Below are positions 57,526-64,000 of a stretch of 64,000 bases of DNA, in pieces. A model generated the notes under the pieces. That model saw nothing but the letters and a program-made list of their open reading frames with translations, searched no databases and had not been told where the DNA came from. Numbering within the stretch: position 1 is the first letter of the stretch; each line of letters begins with the position of its first letter. The stretch comes from Ancistrus triradiatus (taxonomy: Eukaryota; Chordata; Actinopteri; Siluriformes; Loricariidae): NCBI GenBank assembly GCA_025084515.1, contig JAJAGP010001646.1:62001-126000 (forward strand). Reading direction: 5' to 3'. Both the position numbers and the translations under genes were made by a program.

Positions 57526-58395
57526 TAGTGCTGGGTGGTATACGGTTTTATTCAGTATACCCTTTTTAATTTCCCATACAGTATGAATTTTTCATATACC
57601 AGCAAACTATAGCATAGGCAAAACCAAGTTATATACTGTTATTTGAGAGGCTAAGTCAGACTAAATAACAGAAAAGGGGGATAAAGAAAGTGAAACTGGA
57701 GATGCAAAAGGAGTGCCCAAGAAAGGAGCTGTATCTGCAAGTTTTTTGGTTTGAAAAAATCTGACCCCGACCAAAAGGCTATATACTGCAAAGTTTGTCA
57801 AGCCGCTGTTGGTAACACTAGCAACCTAGTCCATCACCTCAACAGAAATCTTGTGTTGGAATATAGAGTGTGTATGAAATTACAGTTGTCGGATTCAATG
57901 CTGTTAACCAGTAGCGCCAGTGAAACAGTGAAGCCAAAGGCTCGGATATTGATTTGAGGCATTTTCTCGAGGCACTGCATATGACAGCAAAAGCACATGG
58001 TGCAGCCACCTTATGAATGCAGTAACCATCCAGTCATGAGAGAGGAGTTCACAGCCTTGATTAAAACACTGGATTTGAGTTATGTCTTACTGGGGCGAAA
58101 ATTCTTCTGCAATTCTTCTGCAAAAATGGCTTATCTCTTTTTTCTAAGTTCTGTTTCAGTACGTTGCAGTTTGCACAATAAAAACTATTTACATCCTGCA
58201 TCTGTTTCATGCTTACTCATTTCTTCATATATTGTGTAATGTGGGGAGAAATAAACCTTATAGTAATCAAAGCTTTCATGACCAGTTGAAGGCCAGTCAT
58301 GCCTCCTCCTCCCAAAATAAATTGATATGCCGTGAAACCCCTATAATCTTTAAAAAATCCATGATACCAATATTTGGTCTTACCTCCCAGCATTA
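57526..58395 (+). mobile_element. hAT element relic (BED-finger type) nested in LINE
   Basis: Termini TAGTGCTGGGTGGTATAC and the inverse of TTACCTCCCAGCATTA. Target duplication GTTCACAC (57518-57525) / GTTCACCC (58396-58403), 7 of 8 identical. The plus-strand frame at 57740-57850 reads FGLKKSDPDQKAIYCKVCQA then TSNLVHHLNRN, a BED zinc finger with CxxC and the first His but with Asn at the last ligand. 58035-58110 reads REEFTALIKTLDLSYVL, resembling the domain just after it in Ac-like hAT proteins. The catalytic and dimerisation domains are deleted. Confidence 0.8.
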
Positions 58396-58409
58396 GTTCA
58401 CCCTCAGCT

Positions 58410-59519
58410 TAAACATAAAAGGATCCATGTTCTGAATTATATGCAGCTATGAGACAATTACAAACGATTCATCCTGATGTACTTTTCATTGATCCTGGAG
58501 ATTTCAACCCTGCAAGTCAGTGCTCCCTAAAATCCGTCAGTATGTGGGCTTTGGAAGCTGCAGTATGAACATGCTTGACCTGGCTTATACCAACATCCAC
58601 GATAGTTACAAGGTTGAGCCCTGTCCCTACCTTGGTTACTTTTCACGTCACATTTCTGTTATCCTAATTCCAGCATGCAGACCATGGTTCAGACATGCCA
58701 AACTGGTCCTAAAACATCCTGCCCCCCAAAAAAACAAAAAACAATTCAGCTCTCCACGACTGTTTTAAGTTAACCTACCAGGACATAATTAGGGAGGTTT
58801 CAAAATGTGGTAACACAATTACTTCGAAGGAGCACACAGCATCTGAGAATGGCTGTAAATCAGTAAGTGCATAAAGGATGTTAGTGTCTCCAAAAACATC
58901 AACTAGTGGTGTGTCTAAGACACGTATCATCTACGATGATATTACAATTGTTATTTTGATGATGTTTGAGTTACCATCAAATATGTCACTCTCTTTGCAG
59001 AAACCAGTCAAAAACACGCCTTAAGACTTCATGTAGTCACTGCATCATGAAATCAGGTAGAAAAGTCTCAAGCACATCTGCACTGTGCGTTTGCAGCAAG
59101 CTAGTGCCACAACTCAAGCTAGCGTTCTACCTAAAAGCATTTGATTGAAGCTAAAAGTGAGTGACCAAACTGTGACTGACAACATATTTGGCCAAGTGCT
59201 CAGAGGATGTGCAAAAGAACTGGCAGAATTTCATGTTCAACATCTCCCTGAGCAGTGCGGCCATCCCAACATGTTTCAAGTACACCACCATCTTTCCAGT
59301 GCCAAAGTAGCTGTCAGTATACTCCCTTACTAAGTACCATCCCATAGCACTCACAACATTCATCATGAAGTGCTTTGAAACTTCTCATGCACAAGGCATA
59401 TCAAAGCCCTTCTGCCCATTCATGACGCCCTGCAGTTCACATATCCAAAACCGTTCAACAGGACGATCTCCGCCACCCTACGCCTGGATTTTTTACCCCA
59501 TGGACAAGAATGACATATA
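58410..59519 (+). pseudogene. LINE endonuclease-to-RT remnant
   Basis: 58440-58735 encodes the C-terminal part of an APE-like endonuclease in two frames (ELYAAMRQLQT, then GDFN; VLPKIRQYVGF, MLDLAYTNIHDSY, HISVILIPACRPW). 59150-59400 corresponds to the linker and RT start (VTDNIFGQVLRGCAKELAEF; then IMKCFET). 59440-59515 reads NRSTGRSPPPY...MDKND before the mariner-like insertion. Confidence 0.65.
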
Positions 59520-60406
59520 CAGGGTGGGCCATTTATATGGATACACCTAAATAAAATGGAATGTTTGGTGATATCAACTTCCAGTTTGTGGGACATTAGT
59601 ATATGGGGAGGGGGAAAACTTTTCAAGGTGGCCATTTTGAAGTCGGCATGTAAAGTCGGGGCCATTTTAGGATCCAATGGGAAGAGGGTCATGTAACATC
59701 AAAACTTATTGAAGAAATTTCACATGAAAAACAATGGTGTGCTTGGTTTTAACGGAACTTTTATTCTTCATGAGTTATTTACAAGTTTATGACCACTGTA
59801 TAAAATGTGTTGTCAAAGTGCGTTACCCATTGTGTTGGATTGTCTGAATGCAACCCCTCTTCTCCCACTCTTGGACACACTGATAGCCAACCACGGCAGA
59901 AGAAATGCTAGCACAGGCTTCCAGTGTCCGTTGTTTCAGATGCTGCACATCTCGTATCTTCACAGCATAGACAATTGCCTTCAGATGACCCCAAAGATAA
60001 AAATCTAAGGGGGTCAGATCAGGAGAGCATTTCTTCTGCGGTGTTACTATCAGTGTGTCAAGAGTGGGAGAAGAGGGTTGCATTGACAATCCAACACAAT
60101 GGGCAGCACTTTGAACACATTTTATAAGTGGTCATAAACTTGTAAATAACTCATGAAATAATAAACCAAGCACACCATTGTTTTACTTGTGAAATCCTCA
60201 ATAAGTTTGATGTGTTATATGACCCTCTTCCCATTGGAAATAATAAAGTTAGATCCAAAATGGCCGACTTCAAAATGGCCACCATGGTCAACACCCATCT
60301 TGAAAAGTTTCCCCCCTACCATATACTAATGTGCCACAAACAGGAAGTTTATATCACCAACCATTCCCATTTTATTTTGGTGTATTCATATACATGGCCC
60401 ACCCTG
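59520..60406 (-). mobile_element. Mariner-like fold-back with ~390-bp arms
   Basis: TA at 59518-59519 and 60407-60408. Ends CAGGGTGGGCCATTTATATG and inverse. The two arms remain inverted repeats for about 390 bp each, right into coding sequence (GACACACTGATAG with GCAGAAGAAATGCT on the left; its inverse AGCATTTCTTCTGC...CTATCAGTGTGTC on the right). Only about 120 bp of unique centre remains. Inserted into the RT part of the LINE. Confidence 0.9.
59823..60030 (-). pseudogene. Mariner-like transposase C-terminal fragment
   Basis: The minus strand reads SPDLTPLDFYLWGHLKAIVY then AVKIRDVQHLKQRTLEACAS. This is the C-terminal catalytic motif of mariner/IS630-type DDE/D transposases. The Asp in PLDFYLWG sits where the third acidic residue is expected (DD(x)D type). 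Nothing of the DNA-binding domain or the first two acidic residues remains. Confidence 0.75.
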
Positions 60407-61185
60407 TACATCAAACTTCAATTTAGGTACACAATCTTCCCTCAGCAACTGATAGAAAAACTGGCGAGCCTAAATGCCCTGACAGAGATATCAGCCAGTC
60501 AAGATCGGTTACATCAACGCCAGCACCACCGGGGTTCTGCTCCTAGTCTACTGCTGTCCACATCCTCCAGTTTGCTAATGACACAAGCATAGAGGAACTC
60601 ATAAGCAAAAATTGGGATTCAGCATACAGAGAGGAGGTAGAACAGCTTTCAGACAATAACAACCTATGACCAAAACAAAAGAGATGACTGACAGTCAATG
60701 GTGAGCACTCCCTGTCGAACATCAGCGGCTCCACTATGGAGATCAGCGAGAACGCCAAGTTGTGTACCTAGCAGAGGACCTCACCTGGACCCTCAACAAC
60801 AGCTCCATGGCCATAACAGCCCATCAGCATCTGCATTTCCTTTGGAGGTAGAGAAAAGCAAGAAGTCCACCCTCTCCTCCACAACAGTTCTACAGAAAGA
60901 CGGAGCTGCTGCATTGCTGCCTCGTTTGGGAATGGCATCACCTCAGACAGCAAGTGAGACCATTGTTGGTGTCTCTCACCCTCACCCCATTATGGATATT
61001 TACCACTAGCACTACATCCATAAAGCTACCAGAATTGTGAATGACCCATCACACTCCTCACAAACTTTTCTCCCTCCTGTCCCCAGAGCATCTGTGCTGG
61101 CATTGGCAGACTCTGTAACAGTTTCTTTCCTCAAGCCATCAGACTCCTCGACAGACTGAACTGCCCCCCTTCACCCCACCACCAA

Positions 61186-61211
61186 ACACACACACACACA
61201 CACACACACAC
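61186..61211. repeat. (AC)13 microsatellite
   Basis: Uninterrupted AC run in the LINE 3' part. Confidence 0.95.
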
Positions 61212-61327
61212 GATTTCACTCACAATAAAACACTTATATACATATGGCTTATATACTTCTGCATATATTAAAAATTCATGTTTACTTATACTGCTGCTAA
61301 CAACTCTTCCTTTGTATATACTGCTGC

Positions 61328-61367
61328 AGTTTTATGTAGGACTACATACATAGTCCTACATAAAACT
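61328..61367. repeat. Perfect 17-bp stem, 6-nt loop
   Basis: AGTTTTATGTAGGACTA at 61328-61344 is the exact inverse of TAGTCCTACATAAAACT at 61351-61367, with CATACA between. Confidence 0.93.
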
Positions 61368-61640
61368 ACATATAATATGTTCTCTATTCTGTTATTTTTG
61401 TGTGTTGTGGTATATCATTTTTGCACAGTCATATAGCCACTTCACTGCTGTATGTTAGCCCCACCCCTCCCATTCCACAGATTCAGTGTTGTAGTATATA
61501 AGCCACTGCAGTGCCTTTTGCATTTGCACTTCGTGTTGTGACCTGTGTTATTTTGTGTTGCACTGTGGTCCTAAAGAAATTTCATTTAACTCTGTTGTGT
61601 ACTTTTATATGGTTAGAATGCCAATAAAGTCTTCTTTAAT

Positions 61641-62629
61641 ATTTAACCTCTTTTTATATTCAGTAAAATCTGAAATAAAAAATGAGTATCATAAGCAATC
61701 AATTTCAGAGAAGGTCAAAGCAAAACACCCTGAATTAATAAAAGTAGCCCTATATTAACAACTCATGTGTGCTAGTGGTGTTTGGTAATAATTGGAATAT
61801 TCTAACAAATCAATGGTTCCTTAATTCTCATCATGCTCTTGAGTACATTAAACCTGATTATGTTCACCCCTTTTCTTCTCAGTGCCACAGTTTTGTCCCC
61901 TACATACAGGCATTTAATCTATATGGTGGACTTATGAGTGAAGACCTTCAAAAGCAATTTCAGCCTCTATTAACATAGCATGCTATGTGCCATTTGGCTG
62001 TAATTATTTATTGGATGGAGGAATGTAGAACTGCACACATCCAGCTTTGACCCTTCTTCCTAACTATGATGAAACACAGCTGTCAGATAATGCAAAGGTT
62101 AGGCCACATGTTCATGGAATCTATGTTAAAATGGTAACCTCACAAGAAAGAGAATGAGATTCTGCTTAGTGAAACACGGCATGCTGACATAAGCGGAGCA
62201 TCGACAACAAAAGCTTGTTAGTAGCTGTGGAATCTGTAACAATCAATCTTTGTTTTTGGTGATATAAGCATTTTTTTCTCGATTCAGGTCAGAAGCAACA
62301 GAGGTCTGATTAATGTGGAACGTATGCTACCTGACCCACTTCAGAGACAAACACAACTCCATGCAGGTAGATCAGACAACTGTGGCACAATGCTATACAC
62401 GCAAGGTGAAATTATCACTGAATATTTTACCCTTTTGTTCTGGTTCTACTGGCGGAGCATAATTTCTAAAACTCTTTTACAGCTCCATTTATTGTAATAT
62501 GTAACTAAACAGCATATCTTCATTTTAGTTATTAGCAAAAATAATATTTTCACATTCAAATTTTAAATATTTACATTTATTTAGGGTTGGATGGAATATA
62601 TCAGTAACAGAAATGTTATTTTTCACATT
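61641..62629. other. Unique-looking DNA
   Basis: Nothing recognised. Short anonymous frames only. Confidence 0.4.
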
Positions 62630-62631
62630 TA

Positions 62632-64000
62632 CAGTGGGGCAAAAAAGTATTTAGTCAGCCACTGATTGTGTAAGTTCTCCTGCTTAGAAAGATGAGAGAG
62701 GTCTGTAATTTTCATCATAGGTACACTTCAACTATGAGAGACAAAATGAGAAAAAAATCCAGGAAATCACATTGTAGGATTTTTAAAGAATTTAATTGTA
62801 AATCATGGTGGAAAATAAGTATTTGGTCACCCACAAACAAACAAGATTTATGGCTCTCACAGACCTGTAACTTCTTCTTTAAGAAGCTCTTCTGTCCTTC
62901 ACTCATTACCTGTATTAATGGAACCTGTTTGACCTCGTTATCTGTATAAAAGACACCTGTCCACAACCTCAAACAGTCAGACTGCAAACTCAACCACGGC
63001 CAATTCCAAAGAGCTGTTGAAGGATACCAGGAAGAAAATTGTAGACCTGCACCAGGCTCGGAAAGAGTGAATCTACAATAGGCAAGCAGGTTGGTGTGAA
63101 AGAAATCAACTGTCAGGAGCAATTGTAAGAAAATGGAAGACATACAAGACCATTGCATAATCTCCCTCAATCTTGGGTCCCCATGCAAGCATCTCATCCC
63201 GTTGGGGGTCAAAATCATCATGGGAACGGTGAAGCAAAAATCCCAAAACTACAACGCGAAGGGACCTAATGAAGGACCTGCAGAGAGCCTGGGACCAAAG
63301 TAACAAAGCTTACCATCACTAACAACACTATACACTACAACCGATAGGACTCAGATCCTGCAGTGCCAGGCGTGCCCCCCTGCTTAAGCCAGTACATGTC
63401 CAGACCCGTCTGAAGTTTGCCAGAGCAGCATATGGATGATCCAAAAGAGGATTTGGGAGAATATCACATGTGGTCAGATGAAACCAAAATAGAACTTTTT
63501 GGTAAAAAACTTCAACTGGAGGAAGAAGAATGCGGAGTTGCAAATCCCAAGAACAACCATACCTACTGTGAAGCATGTGGGTTGGAAACATCATGCTTTG
63601 GGGGCCTGTTTTTCTGCAAAGGGGACAGGGTGACTGATCCGTGTTTTAAGGGGAAGAATTGAACGGGGCCATGTATCGGTGAAGATTTTAAAGCAGCCAA
63701 ACCTCCTTCCATCACTGACAAGCATTTGAAGATGGAACATGGCTGGGTCTTCCCAGCATGACAATGATCCCAAACACAATCCGCTCGCGGGCAACCGAAG
63801 GAGTGGTCTCCGGAAAAAAGCATTCAAGGTCCCTGGAGTGGCCCCTAGCCTATCCAGTCTACAGACCTCAACCTCAGAGAAAATGTGTGGATGGAGTTGA
63901 AAGTCCGTGTTGCCCCCAAAAACATCACTGCTCTAGAGGAGATCTGCATGGAGGAATGGGCCAAAATAACCAGCTACAGTGTGTGTAAACCTGGTTTGAA
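62632..64000 (+). mobile_element. Tc1/mariner family F, truncated by window end
   Basis: TA at 62630-62631, then CAGTGGGGCAAAAAAGTATT. The first TIR runs to about 62830 and ends in GGAAAATAAGTATTTGGTCA. The transposase follows from about 63000 and is still continuing at 64000. The right TIR is outside the window. The fold-back at 31317 shares this TIR. Confidence 0.92.
62995..64000 (+). pseudogene. Tc1-like transposase pseudogene (family F, partial)
   Basis: The start context ACCACGGCCAATTCCAAAG has lost the ATG. Recognisable blocks in shifting frames are KELLKDTRKKIVDLHQA-like at 63010, AIVRKWKTYKT near 63125, the first catalytic Asp in MWSDETKIELFGK (63460-63510), CFGGLFFC at 63595 and QHDNDPKH-like TTCCCAGCATGACAATGATC at 63750 (second Asp). 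LEWPLAYPVYRPQ at 63830 is where WPSQSPDLNPIE is expected; it is scrambled. There are many extra single bases compared with the other Tc1 copies. Inactive. Confidence 0.85.

Larger units (their letters stand above)
57460..61640 (+). mobile_element. APE-type LINE relic, interrupted twice
   Basis: A non-LTR retrotransposon of the teleost CR1/L2/Rex1-like group, judged from its endonuclease-plus-RT layout. Segments: about 57460-57525, 58396-59519 and 60407-61640. In order: the endonuclease C-terminus (ELYAAMRQLQT, IHPDVLFIDPGDFN, MLDLAYTNI, HISVILIPA), a linker, RT motifs (KCFET..., AIFPQQL-type IFPQQLIEKLASL) and C-terminal RT/3' sequence. The end is GGTCCTAAAGAAATTTCATT, then GTTAGAATGCCAATAAAGTC. 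Many frameshifts; the endonuclease SDH motif reads SRH. Dead. Confidence 0.72.
60407..61640 (+). pseudogene. LINE RT C-terminus and 3' end
   Basis: 60430-60530 reads IFPQQLIEKLASLNALTEIS. 60545-61170 holds scrambled remnants with recognisable ILQFANDTSI-like, LTVNGEHSL-like and HPIMDIYH / SFFPQAIRLLDRL-like pieces in different frames. 61186-61211 is an (AC)n. 61560-61635 is the 3' end with AATAAAG. Confidence 0.6.

Noticed and set aside
62715..63221. 168-codon minus-strand frame
   Set aside because: It is antisense to the family F TIR and transposase start, so it is a shadow frame.
1..64000. CRISPR array, prokaryotic operons or phage genes
   Set aside because: There are no spaced identical repeats of CRISPR type, no ribosome-binding-site-led gene chains and no dense coding. 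The window is vertebrate non-coding DNA.
1..64000. A new multi-gene biological system
   Set aside because: I looked on both strands and found only decayed mobile elements and possible regulatory DNA. No set of intact genes could form a system.

Overview
This looks like non-coding, repeat-rich nuclear DNA from a teleost fish. The evidence is many copies of several Tc1/mariner families, tRNA-derived SINEs of the common teleost type, DANA/Mermaid-like SINEs, hAT and pogo relics, long AC/GT/AT microsatellites, and no dense gene arrangement. An otophysan fish such as a catfish or characin is plausible, but I cannot prove it from sequence alone. I found no convincing host protein-coding gene. The window is best read as intergenic or large-intron DNA, with a CpG-rich promoter-like block at its left edge (1-1060).

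Layout. 0-5.4 kb: CpG-rich, purine-rich, CCAAT-bearing block, then unremarkable DNA with SINEs. 5.4-7.1 kb: near-complete Tc1 (family A), minus strand. 7.1-11 kb: mostly unique. 11-13 kb: Tc1 family B followed by a deleted family C copy. 14.2-15 kb: Tc1 relic ending in a near-perfect palindrome. 17-19 kb: SINE composite, a promoter-motif-bearing repeat-like block and AC microsatellites. 19.1-19.9 kb: TE-free, CpG-richer candidate conserved non-coding block. 21.3-26.2 kb: further Tc1 relics (families H, C, G, A). 28.5-29.4 kb: pogo/Tigger-like element holding a solo LTR with a perfect 5-bp target duplication. 30.8-31.5 kb: Ty3/gypsy scrap and a TIR-only fold-back. 33.5-34.5 kb: possible palindromic DNA element. 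36.4-39.4 kb: Tc1 A and Tc1 E. 42.6-45.2 kb: Tc1 C, LTR/promoter-like block, SINEs, Tc1 J fragment. 46.3-47.9 kb: second Tc1 E copy. 49.2-50.1 kb: Tc1 D with a nested SINE. 50.8-52.0 kb: hAT-like element. 52.1-53.7 kb: Tc1 A nested in an older SINE/LINE-tail repeat. 56.5-57.2 kb: long inverted-repeat MITE. 57.5-61.6 kb: APE-type LINE broken by a hAT and by a mariner-like fold-back. 62.6-64 kb: Tc1 F running off the window.

No gene set works together here. The informative content is evolutionary: order of nested insertions, decay of transposase active sites, recurrent CpG mutation at one transposase codon, two sister Tc1 copies sharing the same premature stop, and insertion-biased indels in two copies that may be an assembly artefact. 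Family letters A-J are local labels for this window. Comparisons with 'family consensus' rest on general knowledge of teleost Tc1 elements and on the copies compared here.
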